NCBI RefSeq assembly: GCF_002761295.1
Contig: NZ_CP017881.1
Coordinates: forward strand, 800,780 to 864,779
Length of the DNA stretch: 64,000 nucleotides
Reading direction: 5' to 3'
Origin: Methanohalophilus portucalensis
Lineage (GTDB): Archaea > Halobacteriota > Methanosarcinia > Methanosarcinales > Methanosarcinaceae
Within the stretch, counting starts at the first letter, position 1. The number at the start of each line of letters is the position of its first letter. The notes beneath the pieces are model-generated. The model ran no database searches, was not told the DNA's origin, and saw only the letters and a list, made by a program, of their open reading frames with translations. The position numbers and the translations under genes are program-made. Shown piece by piece: positions 28,852 to 39,168 of the stretch.

Positions 28852-29688
28852 TCAGAACAGGCCCAACCCGGGACCCAGATGCGGGATTATGGCAAACAGG
28901 AATACGTTTACAAAACCGTGGGTTAAAGAAACAAAAGAGATACTGTGCGTCCTGAGGAACATATAACCCAGAATAAATCCTGCAAATGCGGTCATAAGCA
29001 CTTCTAAAGGGGCACCATAGCCCGAGTGCATTACACCAAACAGCAAACTGGTTATTACTAACCCCGGCCAGATACCAAAAGTTTCCACAAGTCTGGTCTG
29101 CAGGATGTATCTGAAAATCAATTCCTCAACAAATCCTACAAAAAGCACCATAATTAGGGAAATCTTGAGGATGCTGATAAATGAGAGGTCCGGTACCAGA
29201 TAATCACTTGCAATAATTGCATATTCACCCTGGGCGATTGCAACTGCAATCAGAATTGCCAGAGTAACATAGAGAAGCCACATCCTGTTTGCTTTGAGAA
29301 AACCGAAAGCTTTCAGATTAAAATCCTGTTCTCTGGCAACCAGATAGACAGGAATAATAAGAGGGGCGTAGATGAATACGAATACATATAGGGTTGTTTC
29401 GAAAAAGATAGGCATGGAAATATTTACCAATCTCAGCAGGGGCAATAATAACAAGGCCTGAAATGCCATTGTAACCTGCCTGTTATCAAAAAATATGGCT
29501 GCCAGAGGAAGTCCTAAAAGCAGGCCCACATGGATACAGATTGAGAGATAATCCATTTCAACAAAAAGTAACAGTTCTGCCAGCATTATGAGCAGTACAG
29601 GTACCAGTATTACAGCTGAATTCCGGTTAAACTGTACATCTGAAAGGTCCGGGAAAGCCAAATTTTTGAATGGATGAAGTTCAGTCAT
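28852..29688 (-). CDS. CPBP-family intramembrane metalloprotease
   Basis: This 278-residue multi-pass membrane protein is of the CAAX-protease/bacteriocin-processing (Abi) family. Catalytic motifs are EELIFR (Glu188-Glu189...Arg193), FGVMHSGYG and THGFVNVF, the glutamates and histidines expected to bind zinc. ATG 29688 overlaps the end of the DUF1616 gene by eight bases; longer frames lie inside that gene. Substrates are unknown. The genomic setting between surface proteins and a DUF1616 protein suggests processing or modification of membrane or exported proteins. Confidence 0.85.
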   Translation of the reverse strand: MTELHPFKNLAFPDLSDVQFNRNSAVILVPVLLIMLAELLLFVEMDYLSICIHVGLLLGLPLAAIFFDNRQVTMAFQALLLLPLLRLVNISMPIFFETTLYVFVFIYAPLIIPVYLVAREQDFNLKAFGFLKANRMWLLYVTLAILIAVAIAQGEYAIIASDYLVPDLSFISILKISLIMVLFVGFVEELIFRYILQTRLVETFGIWPGLVITSLLFGVMHSGYGAPLEVLMTAFAGFILGYMFLRTHSISFVSLTHGFVNVFLFAIIPHLGPGLGLF

Positions 29689-30568
29689 TTGTATTCTCCG
29701 ATACATTGATCCAGAGATGCAGGTCCCTGTAGGATTCTGTGTAATTACCATTCTTGTAGAGCAGAAACTGCAGTTTCATGTCCGTGCCGTTAAACGGCGG
29801 GGTTACCGTAACAGGTTGCTCCCAGGTCTGGTTATGCTCAAGGTTTACCTCTTGTATGGTTTGCAGGGATTGATTTTCTAATTGTATGTCAATAGTATAA
29901 TTGACATCCTCATATTCATGATTTACCACACCAAGAATTACCTTTCCACTGTCTCCGAGAGTATAATTGACCGGGTAATCATCCGCCATTCCTCCTGAGC
30001 CCAGGATATAGAATTCGGTGAACTGTTCACCCTGTTTGGGAGTCACTACCACGTAGATCAGAGTCACTACCGAGGCCAGGATCGAAATTACCAGAATTAT
30101 TGTTAGTGCCTTATCCAGCCTGGATTGGGATTCGGAGTGAAATTCGTCCTGCAGGGATTCATAGGTTTGCCTGAAGGGGACATGAAATGCTTCTTCTTCT
30201 TCAGGAAGATTGGAGCGACGCATCACGGCTATGATACACATACCGATTGTGAAGATGGATAATGAGATCAGGATAGGCAGCAGACGGATACCCCAGGGTG
30301 TATAGTTCAATCCCAGGCCAATCAGAGGCACCACTGCAATACTCAGACCAAAGCTCAAAGCCACACGTTCGATGCCATCCAGATCATCGTTTTTGGGAAA
30401 CAGGGCGGCAATCAGGGCATAACCCGGCAGGAACAATACCATGGGCAGGCCCAAAACAGTACGTATGGCTGAATCACTGAGCTGGGGAATAAGAATGAAT
30501 ACTGCCGTCAGGAGTACCAGGCCTACGACAACTTGTATGTCAACAGGGATTTTTTTTATATCCGCCAA
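29681..30568 (-). CDS. DUF1616 membrane protein
   Basis: This 295-residue protein has four N-terminal membrane segments (LGLPMVLFLPGYALIAALFP is the family hallmark), a cytoplasmic loop, a fifth segment (about 150-172) and a C-terminal beta-sandwich outside the cell (about 180-295) with several N-glycosylation sites. DUF1616 proteins often sit near surface-glycan or archaeosortase genes; function is unproven. TTG 30568 follows GAGGGTATATA. It overlaps the CPBP protease gene, so the two are one operon. Confidence 0.85.
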   Translation of the reverse strand: MADIKKIPVDIQVVVGLVLLTAVFILIPQLSDSAIRTVLGLPMVLFLPGYALIAALFPKNDDLDGIERVALSFGLSIAVVPLIGLGLNYTPWGIRLLPILISLSIFTIGMCIIAVMRRSNLPEEEEAFHVPFRQTYESLQDEFHSESQSRLDKALTIILVISILASVVTLIYVVVTPKQGEQFTEFYILGSGGMADDYPVNYTLGDSGKVILGVVNHEYEDVNYTIDIQLENQSLQTIQEVNLEHNQTWEQPVTVTPPFNGTDMKLQFLLYKNGNYTESYRDLHLWINVSENTND

Positions 30569-30712
30569 TATATACCCTCAAAATGATTGAAGAACCAATT
30601 GTTACAATGTTTAAATATTATTCGGTCAGCAAATATATAATTCACATTGTAGGTGAGAAACGAAATTTCAATACACCTATATTATTAATCAAAAAAGGAT
30701 TGGCTGTAATTA

Positions 30713-33712
30713 TTACAGCCGTCTTCGCATCACATACAGAATACAGAAAATCCCGAGAATTGGAAATACCCCGGGAGCAGGAATTGAATTGGTTTTGGTA
30801 GTATCTGTTGTGTTCTCTGAATTTGTTTCAGTAGCCGATTCTTCCGCAACATCTCCAGGTTGTGACTTGGAACTCTTTGCCAGACCTGTTTCCTGTTCCA
30901 AAGCCGAAATGGCAAATGGGGAAAAATGATCGGCCTGTGCCTCGAAGTAGAAATACTCTGCATCTTCCTCTGTCTGCACGGTTTCCAGAGCTTGCCATTT
31001 ATCACCGTAATGGAAAAGTGTAATCATAGAGGGCATTATTCTGTTTTCAGACAACCAGTTTTTGCTCACCTTAAAGCCAATCACAGGATCTTTCATGTTT
31101 TCAGCATCAAAGGCAGCATTACCTACCCAGATATTGAAATTGCTGTAAACCTGTCCCGGTGCTCTTTCATCCACCAGGGATGAAGTATCTTTCAATTTCT
31201 CAATTGTTGCTTTAACCTGTCCGGAGTTGGTAGCACCTCTAAATCCGATAAAGGAAACTTCATTGTCCTTTTCATCAAACTCATACATGACATCAGTGCC
31301 TGCTGAAACTTTTTGAATCTGTACAGTTTTTGCCAGTATATTGGCATAAGACTCACCATTGTTACCACCACCTCCGACACCACCGGATGATCCAGAACTG
31401 GGAGGAGATGAAGGTTTGTCTGGCTTATCAGTTACATGCCACAACCAGCTCCTGTTTGCACTGAAACTTTCACTTTTCACAATAACAGTAACATTCCAAC
31501 AACCCTTATCGGCAGTGGAATTGTAATATGATCGATTAACATTGGTTTTATTCTGAACCTCAGTTGAATTTACATACCACGTCATATTGCCAGGATGACT
31601 GACTTCTGCATAGAATGAAACATTTTTATTTATCTCACTGGTAATTTCAGGATCTTCAGGAGAAGATTGCATTCTGGTTGAAGCAGTATCATTTATCCAG
31701 GTATGGTTTATGTTACCACCCCTATCCACGGTTTTGAGACTCAAATTGTAGGAATATGCAGGTTTTAAATTAGTTGCAGTGTAACAAAAGTCTGACACAT
31801 TGGTTTCAAACAAACCATCAAAATATACCTCAACATGATCAAAATCATGAATTGCCTGATTGGACCATTCCCATGTAATAGAATCAGATGTTGAAGATAC
31901 GTCATGAAGGCCAGTTACACTTGCAGGAACCACATCGATTGTTTGTGAAGTATTGTTCACCCAGGTACTGTTTACATATCCATCAGTATCCACGGTTTTA
32001 AGCCCAATCGAATGATTTGTACCATCCAGCAGACCTGTGAGATTATAGTGTGTGTCAGAGGTGGTGGACATCAATGATCCATCAATATAGATTTCGGTGT
32101 GATTGAAATCCGTATCTTCCGGGTTGGACCAGGTCCAGTTTATCCATGAGGGACCAGTGGTTGCATGGAGATTGGATACTTTGGACGGCGGTGCAGAGGT
32201 AAAAGCCTTGATGCAAATATTCGTATCGTTAAGTTCACCCACATCCGTCCAGTTGGAGCCATCAGGACTTATAAAACTCTCATTGGGATTTGCAGAGGCC
32301 TTACTTGAATAATTGGCCAGGGGCTTTTCGATTGCCAGAGGATATTCATAATCGGGGTTGCAAAGTCTTGTGACTACCGAAAATATCAGTCCTTTTTCAA
32401 GATGTACAGGTGTGTCAAGAGTAACCGTATGATAGCCTGCATGTGCAAAGGTACCATTGGTTTGCGCCAGCAGATTTTCCCCTACAGGAGCCGAGGAGGA
32501 GAGGTTTGTATATATACTCACATTGTAAACCGCATTTGTATCTGTGGTATAGAAACTGACCGCTTCCAGATATTCCTCAGATACGGTCTGGAAAACATTG
32601 GCACCGTGGGCTGTTGTAGAATTAGAAAACCCGCGGGAGTCCGTATAACCCAGAGGATCATACTGATAGATGTTGTCATAATTGTCTGCATCTTCGGTGG
32701 CAATCAAAATGGCCGGATGGCCTGAATGATCATTGAATGATTTTTCATAGTAAGATATGTAGAAATATCCTTCTTCTCCGATTTCAAAATCTTCTGTGCC
32801 TGTGCCCCAGCTGTTCTTGAGAATGAAGGCTCCGTCACCAGGAGGTATAATATTGAATTTTTCTTTGGGGAAAGAGTCGTTCCAGCCTACTAGAGCCACT
32901 GCATGGCCTCCATCATATGCAGATTCGTTATAGTAGTAGGTCGTATAATTATCGGCAAAAGCACTCATTTTCACCATGAAATACGAATAAACCGCTCCAT
33001 ATTCCATTACCGCTTCTTTGAGATAATCATCATCAGAAATCTGGTACTCCTCGTCTGTAAAATTAGACCGCGTGGGCAGATAGATGATCTCCTGAATATG
33101 CCCGGCTACAGGTTTGTCGGGATTTGTGTAATCATTAAAACTGGAAGTGTCATTATATGAGTCATCGGTTTCATTGACAGGGCCGCTCCAGCGTGTAAGA
33201 TAGGCCGTGGCCATCAACATATTACCTCCCTGTTCAGAATCAAACGAATCGTTGGGATTGTCGTTTGACAGTATATTTTTCATATGGTTCTCAGAAAAAT
33301 TATAGGGGCCTTCTTCATAGGTACAGGATTCCAGGGATGCATAGGTTGCAAATGTCCAGCATGAACCCGTATTTCCCTGGTCCTTTACCGGTGTGAGACG
33401 ATTTTCCTTACGCAGGTCGTAGGATACTTTAAAGGATTGTGCTGCAAAAAGGCGATTGCTATCTGGCTCTGGGTGTTGCAGATGACCCATATCAACAGGA
33501 GATGGTACTAGACCGAGGGGATACTCGTTCCTGTCGGCAGAAGTGGCCATTATTGTATTTTTGGAATCCGAATCCTGCAAACCGGATTGATAATCAACAA
33601 ATTGCGGGTTTAAGGGTGCAGAGGTAATCTCAGGGTTGTTTTCTGAGGCCATTACTGCTGTATTGAAGAGGATAATGGTAATAACAGATAAGAAGATGAG
33701 TTTTTTAAACAT
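30713..33712 (-). CDS. Papain-like (C1A) surface protease with PGF-pre-PGF domain
   Basis: This 999-residue exported protein has a signal peptide (FKKLIFLSVITIILFNTAVMA). The C1A peptidase domain (about 95-330) has catalytic Cys in QGNTGSCWTFA, His in GGHAVALVGW and Asn in LKNSWGTG. A beta-sandwich (about 345-500), two fibronectin-like modules (WINWTWSNPEDTDFNHTEIY; ITWEWSNQAIHDFDHVEVY), a PGF-pre-PGF domain (about 800-960) and a C-terminal helix with an RRRL end (PAPGVFPILGIFC) follow. The tail is a PGF/PEF-like variant. ATG 33712 is chosen because it starts the signal peptide. It resembles the protein encoded at 34003-37716. Confidence 0.85.
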   Translation of the reverse strand: MFKKLIFLSVITIILFNTAVMASENNPEITSAPLNPQFVDYQSGLQDSDSKNTIMATSADRNEYPLGLVPSPVDMGHLQHPEPDSNRLFAAQSFKVSYDLRKENRLTPVKDQGNTGSCWTFATYASLESCTYEEGPYNFSENHMKNILSNDNPNDSFDSEQGGNMLMATAYLTRWSGPVNETDDSYNDTSSFNDYTNPDKPVAGHIQEIIYLPTRSNFTDEEYQISDDDYLKEAVMEYGAVYSYFMVKMSAFADNYTTYYYNESAYDGGHAVALVGWNDSFPKEKFNIIPPGDGAFILKNSWGTGTEDFEIGEEGYFYISYYEKSFNDHSGHPAILIATEDADNYDNIYQYDPLGYTDSRGFSNSTTAHGANVFQTVSEEYLEAVSFYTTDTNAVYNVSIYTNLSSSAPVGENLLAQTNGTFAHAGYHTVTLDTPVHLEKGLIFSVVTRLCNPDYEYPLAIEKPLANYSSKASANPNESFISPDGSNWTDVGELNDTNICIKAFTSAPPSKVSNLHATTGPSWINWTWSNPEDTDFNHTEIYIDGSLMSTTSDTHYNLTGLLDGTNHSIGLKTVDTDGYVNSTWVNNTSQTIDVVPASVTGLHDVSSTSDSITWEWSNQAIHDFDHVEVYFDGLFETNVSDFCYTATNLKPAYSYNLSLKTVDRGGNINHTWINDTASTRMQSSPEDPEITSEINKNVSFYAEVSHPGNMTWYVNSTEVQNKTNVNRSYYNSTADKGCWNVTVIVKSESFSANRSWLWHVTDKPDKPSSPPSSGSSGGVGGGGNNGESYANILAKTVQIQKVSAGTDVMYEFDEKDNEVSFIGFRGATNSGQVKATIEKLKDTSSLVDERAPGQVYSNFNIWVGNAAFDAENMKDPVIGFKVSKNWLSENRIMPSMITLFHYGDKWQALETVQTEEDAEYFYFEAQADHFSPFAISALEQETGLAKSSKSQPGDVAEESATETNSENTTDTTKTNSIPAPGVFPILGIFCILYVMRRRL

Positions 33713-34002
33713 AGTGTCTTTTAATTGCCTTACTTTAAATATAATTTCCTTTATAGACAGAGGAACATATTGATCCAAAAGAACATTGGAAATTTTTCAG
33801 GAAGGGTGATGAGATAGATATTCCTGGAATCAAGCAGGAAGAATTAAAATTCTGTAGTGGAGATTAATGACCTGAATGAATATGAATCCCGACATTCTCA
33901 GAGATATGTGTCAACGACCTACAACTAAACACAGACCCATTTAATGGACAGGGCAAACGGGACAATTGACCCGTGCCCAGTCGTTATATTATTCCTATAC
34001 TT

Positions 34003-37000
34003 TCACTCTTTCTTTCGTATTGCAAACGCTGCAACCACGGCCAGTGCCCCTGCAAAAATAGCGGTGAATCCGGGTGCCTGAGCATTATCGTCTTCAGTAT
34101 CAGGTTCATCTGCTGCCTTTTCAACTTCAGGCTCCTCCACAATAGTTTCTTCAATCACTTCTTTGTGTTCGTCTCCAACAATACTGAATACTGAAAACCC
34201 GGGAGTCTCGGCGTTAAAATAAAGATATTCATCATCTTCTGCAACCTGATTGCCTGGAAGATCCCGCCAATCTCCTTCATGGAATCGGGTCATGCGAATT
34301 GTGGACGGTTCGATATTGTTCTCCTCAACCCATTTCTTATTGACCTTGAATGCTATGGTTGCATTCTCTGCTGAAAGGACATCTTCACTGCCCATATTGA
34401 TATCCATTAGCATATAGGAACTGCCTTCAGGCTCACTAATATCTGCAGGCACTTCATCCAGCAAGTTTACCGATGCCATTACATATCCTTCATTTTTCTC
34501 TGCACTAAAAAATATCTCAGTTATTGGTGTGCTGTCTTCAGTAAATGTATATCGCACCTCGGCATCCCTTCCCACAAAACGAGTGTCGATATCCTGTTCA
34601 ACAATGTTGGAAGAATATGCTGTCCCTGCAACTTTTTGTACACGCACTCCGTCATTGTCGGAAGGTTGAACTTCTTGCTCTTTGGGTTCTGCAGGTTTTT
34701 CTGCATTTGCTGTCAGCGGCTGATAATCGGTATTATTGCCATTATCTGTGATATTATACGGTTGACAAAAGCCGTCTCCTACAGAATATTCAACCTGACT
34801 CCAGCCAGACCCATCCGGTTTTGCCCAGAAATTGCCTCCCAGATACGATCCATTTATGATATTCTTGCCAGTTATCTTTGTTATATTCCATTCATTCAAA
34901 GAATCTGCTGAAATGTGGATATTCTTGCTGTTATGAAAATAATTATTATATACCAGGTTATTGCTTGAATCGGTAAGATATATTCCAATTTTGCTACTGT
35001 CATTTACGGTGGAATTGGACAGGATGTTGTCCCGGGATCTGTCCAGATATATACCATAATGATTTTGGATAGAAGTATAATTTCTGATGTGGGTATCGGT
35101 GGTATTATACAGATAGATTCCATGTTTCTGATCCCTGCTTTCAAGATCTTCTATAGTAATATTGGTACAATCAAACAGATGTACAAGGGCCGCATCCGAG
35201 GTAGAATCTATTACAATATCGGATTTGCCAACAAGACTATAGATGGGTTTGCCATCCACAGTATTACTGGTATCAACAAAATTTGGGTTTGAATCCATTC
35301 CAAAAGTGTAGAATGAATTATCATTGATAGAATTATTTTCCAGATAATTATCAGCTGAATTTGATAACTGGAGACCTGCACGGTTCTTTGTGAAAGTACA
35401 ATTGTTTATTTGATTATTATTGGATTGTTCAAGTACCATACCAAGACCGTTATCAGTAAAAGTGCAGTTGATTATATTGCAATTGTTTGAATAATAAGCA
35501 AGAAAACCATAAAAACCACCTGTAACCTTAATGTCCTGCAACGTAATGTTATCCGCCATTATGAAGACTGCATTATTGAACACATTTTGAATTATAGAAT
35601 ATGAAACTGGAGACGTTATCCTGACATCTTCGGAATTACCTGTGGAAGATTTGAGAGTGAGATAATCTTTCCTGAAACTGACCCTTTCCGTATAATTTCC
35701 CGGTTCAACAATAATGGTATCACCTGGCGAAGCCGCATCAACGGCATCCTGAATTAGTTTGAAATCCGCTCCCCCGCTGCTGTTGACAGTAATGGTAGTG
35801 TTAAGTACGTGGATGAAAGTATTCCTTACAGTAGTATGATTGCCAAATTCGTTTGATGTATTCAGAGAAACATTGTATATCCCGGTAGTTGCATAGGAGT
35901 GAATTGGGTTTTGCCGGGTTGATGAATTACCATCCCCGAAATCCCATTGCCAGATGTCCGGAGAATAGAGACTGGCGTCATGGAACTCGACCGACTGGTT
36001 TATATGTACGTATCTTTTGTCAGCAACAAAATTAGATTCGGGTTGTCTGGCTTCTGTGGTGAAAGCCTTGATGCATACATTCATATCAGAATCGGAGATG
36101 TCCGTCCAGTTGCTTCCATTGGAACTTAAGTAACTCTGGCCGGGCTCGGCATGGGCATTGCTGCTATATCTGTCTATGGCTTTTTCTATTGCAACAGGAT
36201 AGGTGTATTCAGGCGTGGTGAAATTGATTACGATGGAAAAATTCTGACCGCCACACAGGGATACATTGTGGTCCAGATCTATGGTGTGATAACCCGGCAG
36301 GGCAATACTACCATTCTTTACGGATACAGCAGACGAAGTATTGACAGGACCGTTATCAGGATCCAGATATACTGAAATGTTGTAGTAAGAATTAGAATCC
36401 ACGGTATAAAAACTCACAGCCTCAAGTGTCTGGTTTGTTGTGGCTGTAAAGACATTTGCCCCCACGGCCGTACTGTTATTGTATCCGGCGTTTGAACACC
36501 AGCCAAGGAAATCGTACTGGTAGATCTGATCATAATTGCTGACATTTTCTGCCGTTATAACAGAATTTGTGGTGTACGGGCTGTGTTCACTTCCATTAAT
36601 TTCATCTCTAGTGCCTATCGACTTATCATAATAAGAGACGTAATAGTACCCATCATCTGCCCAGATATCGCCCCAAGAATTCTTGATGATGTAGGCACCG
36701 TCTGCCGGTGCTGCAGGGCTGAATTTTGTCCTGTTGAAATCGTCATCCCAGCCTGCCAGGGTTATCGCATGGGTCACCATTTTGTCTTCTTCATAGCAGT
36801 AATAGGCATTGTTCTCTGCATTGAAGTAGGATGATCGATCATCATGGATGGCTACTGAAATTGCACCATAATCCATTATCATCTGTTTGAACAGATTGTT
36901 TGTATGATGTATCTGCGGAAAAATAAATGCATCCTGTACATGTTTTGCCACAATTGTATCGGCAGAAGATACAGGGGACAGGGAATCGTAGGGGTCATCC

Positions 37001-37716
37001 GATTCAGTTACAGGGCCGCTCCATCCTGCAAGGTATGCCAGTGTCATCAGCATATATCCCCCATCAGCATGTCCGTTGCGATTAAAATCATGCTGTTGGG
37101 AGGATACAAGCGTGTTTTTCACATGTTGTTCGGAAAAATCCCAGTTTTCTGATTTATTATGAATTAAATAGGATTCCAGGGATCCATAAGATCCAAACAC
37201 CCAGCAACTACCCGCGAGTGCCTGATCACGTACCGGGGTAACACCGCCTTCTTCCCTGAGATCATAGCGGGATGGATATGCACCGCTTATACCTGAAAAC
37301 CGTATACCGTATTCATCATTTGTAATCAGGTCCTGCGTATTTACAGGAGAAAGATAAGAAAAATCTATGGGAGAGGGCACAAGACCGGGAGGATGAAGGG
37401 AAGAATCTATACCTTCATTTTCATCCAGTATATTGTCTATCTTTTCAGAAGAGACGTCCCCTGAGTATTTATTTGATGATACCTTGTTTGAGGTGAATAC
37501 TGTATTTGTGGAAACTTTGTTTTGTTTCAGATCTTCTTGATATTGAACAAAAGCAGGATTTAGAGGTGCTATGGAGATTTGGGTTTGGCCGGAAGACAGG
37601 TTGGAAGCAAGTCCGGTTATTGAATCATTAGCCGTTGCATTAACCCCTGTTGCCGCCAGGAGCATAGTCAGGCCGAAGGCAAAAAGCAACGTACTCAATA
37701 TCATTGATTTTTTCAT
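34003..37716 (-). CDS. Papain-like surface protease with PKD, beta-helix and PGF-CTERM
   Basis: This 1237-residue exported protein has a signal peptide (KKSMILSTLLFAFGLTMLLA). The C1A peptidase domain has Cys in AGSCWVFGSYG, His in VTHAITLAGW and Asn in IIKNSWGD. A beta-sandwich follows, then a PKD domain ([20 protein letters not shown]). A NosD-type right-handed beta-helix (about 640-970, many NNCTF/SNNQIN turns) comes next, then a PGF-pre-PGF domain (about 1015-1170), an acidic linker and the tail PGFTAIFAGALAVVAAFAI with a basic end. The beta-helix suggests carbohydrate or surface binding. ATG 37716 is preferred over 37746. Confidence 0.87.
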   Translation of the reverse strand: MKKSMILSTLLFAFGLTMLLAATGVNATANDSITGLASNLSSGQTQISIAPLNPAFVQYQEDLKQNKVSTNTVFTSNKVSSNKYSGDVSSEKIDNILDENEGIDSSLHPPGLVPSPIDFSYLSPVNTQDLITNDEYGIRFSGISGAYPSRYDLREEGGVTPVRDQALAGSCWVFGSYGSLESYLIHNKSENWDFSEQHVKNTLVSSQQHDFNRNGHADGGYMLMTLAYLAGWSGPVTESDDPYDSLSPVSSADTIVAKHVQDAFIFPQIHHTNNLFKQMIMDYGAISVAIHDDRSSYFNAENNAYYCYEEDKMVTHAITLAGWDDDFNRTKFSPAAPADGAYIIKNSWGDIWADDGYYYVSYYDKSIGTRDEINGSEHSPYTTNSVITAENVSNYDQIYQYDFLGWCSNAGYNNSTAVGANVFTATTNQTLEAVSFYTVDSNSYYNISVYLDPDNGPVNTSSAVSVKNGSIALPGYHTIDLDHNVSLCGGQNFSIVINFTTPEYTYPVAIEKAIDRYSSNAHAEPGQSYLSSNGSNWTDISDSDMNVCIKAFTTEARQPESNFVADKRYVHINQSVEFHDASLYSPDIWQWDFGDGNSSTRQNPIHSYATTGIYNVSLNTSNEFGNHTTVRNTFIHVLNTTITVNSSGGADFKLIQDAVDAASPGDTIIVEPGNYTERVSFRKDYLTLKSSTGNSEDVRITSPVSYSIIQNVFNNAVFIMADNITLQDIKVTGGFYGFLAYYSNNCNIINCTFTDNGLGMVLEQSNNNQINNCTFTKNRAGLQLSNSADNYLENNSINDNSFYTFGMDSNPNFVDTSNTVDGKPIYSLVGKSDIVIDSTSDAALVHLFDCTNITIEDLESRDQKHGIYLYNTTDTHIRNYTSIQNHYGIYLDRSRDNILSNSTVNDSSKIGIYLTDSSNNLVYNNYFHNSKNIHISADSLNEWNITKITGKNIINGSYLGGNFWAKPDGSGWSQVEYSVGDGFCQPYNITDNGNNTDYQPLTANAEKPAEPKEQEVQPSDNDGVRVQKVAGTAYSSNIVEQDIDTRFVGRDAEVRYTFTEDSTPITEIFFSAEKNEGYVMASVNLLDEVPADISEPEGSSYMLMDINMGSEDVLSAENATIAFKVNKKWVEENNIEPSTIRMTRFHEGDWRDLPGNQVAEDDEYLYFNAETPGFSVFSIVGDEHKEVIEETIVEEPEVEKAADEPDTEDDNAQAPGFTAIFAGALAVVAAFAIRKKE

Positions 37717-37903
37717 TTTATAACACCTGTTTTTATAAAAAAGCAATTCTGATTATATATAATTATGTCACCATATTTTGTTTTTTGAAAGAAAAACAGA
37801 GATTTGCAAATTGTAGCACGGTCACTGATTTCGTTCTAGGTATGAAGATGCTGCAGTCTTTGACAGCAAGCTTTAAGCACATCTATTGATCATCCCACTA
37901 CCA

Positions 37904-38428
37904 ATGTTTGTGTTTGGCCATGTGGGATTAACTATACTTGCCTTTTATTTGGCAGAGCAATGGCTGCCCAGATTGCAGGGCAAAATCAATTATGGATTTG
38001 TGGCGATCGGAGCATTGTTGCCAGACCTGATCGACAAGCCGCTGGGCCGGTTTTTACTGGCAGATTCCCTGGCAAGCGGCAGGATCTTTGCCCATACCTT
38101 AATATTCTGGATTCTGGTTGGTCTCATTATTGTTTTGATATGGCAGAAGTGGCGAGCAGATTTCTTATTGATATTGCCCGGTGCAGCAGTTTTGCATTTA
38201 CTGGAAGATTCGATGTGGCAGACTCCCGAAGTTTTGTTCTGGCCGTTTATGGGATGGGGTTTCCGGGCCGATGAGATTGGAGGTGGTTTTATGGATTACC
38301 TGCTGCATGTGTTCTCCAATTGCTATGACCCTGCCATGTCGATGGTTTTTGTATCGGAAGTTTTCGGGATAATGATATGTATGGTGGGTGCTGTGCGATG
38401 GTACAGGAGAAATCGGAATTGGCAGTGA
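37904..38428 (+). CDS. Membrane-bound YdjM/DUF457-like putative metal hydrolase
   Basis: This protein of about 174 residues has four membrane segments and scattered conserved metal-type residues: GHVG at the start, LLPDLIDKP, FAHTL and HLLEDSMW. This pattern is that of the LexA-binding inner-membrane putative hydrolase family (YdjM/DUF457). The substrate is unknown. Neither ATG 37904 nor the upstream TTG 37886 has a clear ribosome site; ATG is chosen because it places GHVG at the usual distance. Confidence 0.65.
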   Translation: MFVFGHVGLTILAFYLAEQWLPRLQGKINYGFVAIGALLPDLIDKPLGRFLLADSLASGRIFAHTLIFWILVGLIIVLIWQKWRADFLLILPGAAVLHLLEDSMWQTPEVLFWPFMGWGFRADEIGGGFMDYLLHVFSNCYDPAMSMVFVSEVFGIMICMVGAVRWYRRNRNWQ

Positions 38429-38571
38429 ATTTGTGATTATCCCATTCTATTTCATTGAATAATATGGGACCTGGTTGAGAAGCAAAAGTCATTGCTATGG
38501 CACATAGCCATTTTGATGTATATGTATGCTTGTCAATCACTACCCGGGGCAAAGAAGACTCCTTTTTTAGC

Positions 38572-38716
38572 CTCACTCCCCCGCAAACTTCGCCAGTCCG
38601 TCCTCCAGGCAGACCTGCGGGACAAATCCCAGTGTTTGCGCAGCGCTGATATCGGCCACGCTGTGGCGGATGTCGCCGGTGCGGGCATCCTGGTATTCCA
38701 CGTAGAAATCTCCCCA
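38572..38716 (-). pseudogene. Stump of the 3' end of an NAD-dependent epimerase gene
   Basis: About 145 bases are nearly identical to the last 130-145 bases of the epimerase at 40111-41019 (ending in the same AEFAGE-type tail), including the stretch CAAATCCCAGTGTTTGCG. The rest of the gene is missing. The remaining intergenic sequence from 38429 to 38878 shows no other gene. It marks an old duplication or recombination end in the glycan island. Confidence 0.75.
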
Positions 38717-38878
38717 TTCCACCCCTTGGCAACCATACAATAGATGATCTCGGAGAAATTGCCGTTGCCTAAGCTTTAATCCCGTAGACTGGAGTCCACA
38801 TCACTGCTACTTGAAAACGGTTTTCAGTATTACAAATCTGCCACAAAATCTTTAATTTGAGTACGTATATTTTCTATC

Positions 38879-39154
38879 ATGGAAGTCTCAATCTCAGATG
38901 ATGCATTACCTGTTGTGAAAGAGTCACTGGAAAAAGAGATTCTTCTGCTGCGGGCAAAAATACGCCTGGCAGAAAAAGAAATTGCTGTTTTTGAAGACAG
39001 GTATAATATGCCGTCGTCCCGATTTTATATAGAATTTGAAAACGGGGACCTCGGGGATTCACAGGATTTTTTTGAATGGTGGGGACTTTTGAGGGGTCTT
39101 GAGACTCTTAAAACACAGTTAGATCAGGCACAATCGGTGATTTCAAATTGGTGA
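38879..39154 (+). CDS. Small coiled-coil protein, possibly toxin-antitoxin linked
   Basis: This 91-residue protein has an N-terminal helix, a charged coiled coil (about 18-42), a conserved-looking segment with NMPSSRFYIEFENGD and QDFFEWWGLLRG, and a final helix. Similar small proteins occur in methanogens near toxin-like genes, but I cannot name a family with certainty. It sits two small genes away from MntA-HepT. It starts at ATG 38879; no strong ribosome site is visible. Confidence 0.55.
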   Translation: MEVSISDDALPVVKESLEKEILLLRAKIRLAEKEIAVFEDRYNMPSSRFYIEFENGDLGDSQDFFEWWGLLRGLETLKTQLDQAQSVISNW

Positions 39155-39168
39155 CTTCTGAGGTGGCT

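Noticed and set aside
33713-34002. Possible rightward gene end (DPKEHWKFFRKGDEIDIPGI) near 33770-33870
   Set aside because: It is short, has no start and matches no family I know; it is too weak to list as a gene.
38760-38830. tRNA-like stretch (AATCCCGTAGACTGGAGTCC)
   Set aside because: It cannot be folded into a cloverleaf, with no T-loop or acceptor stem pairing.
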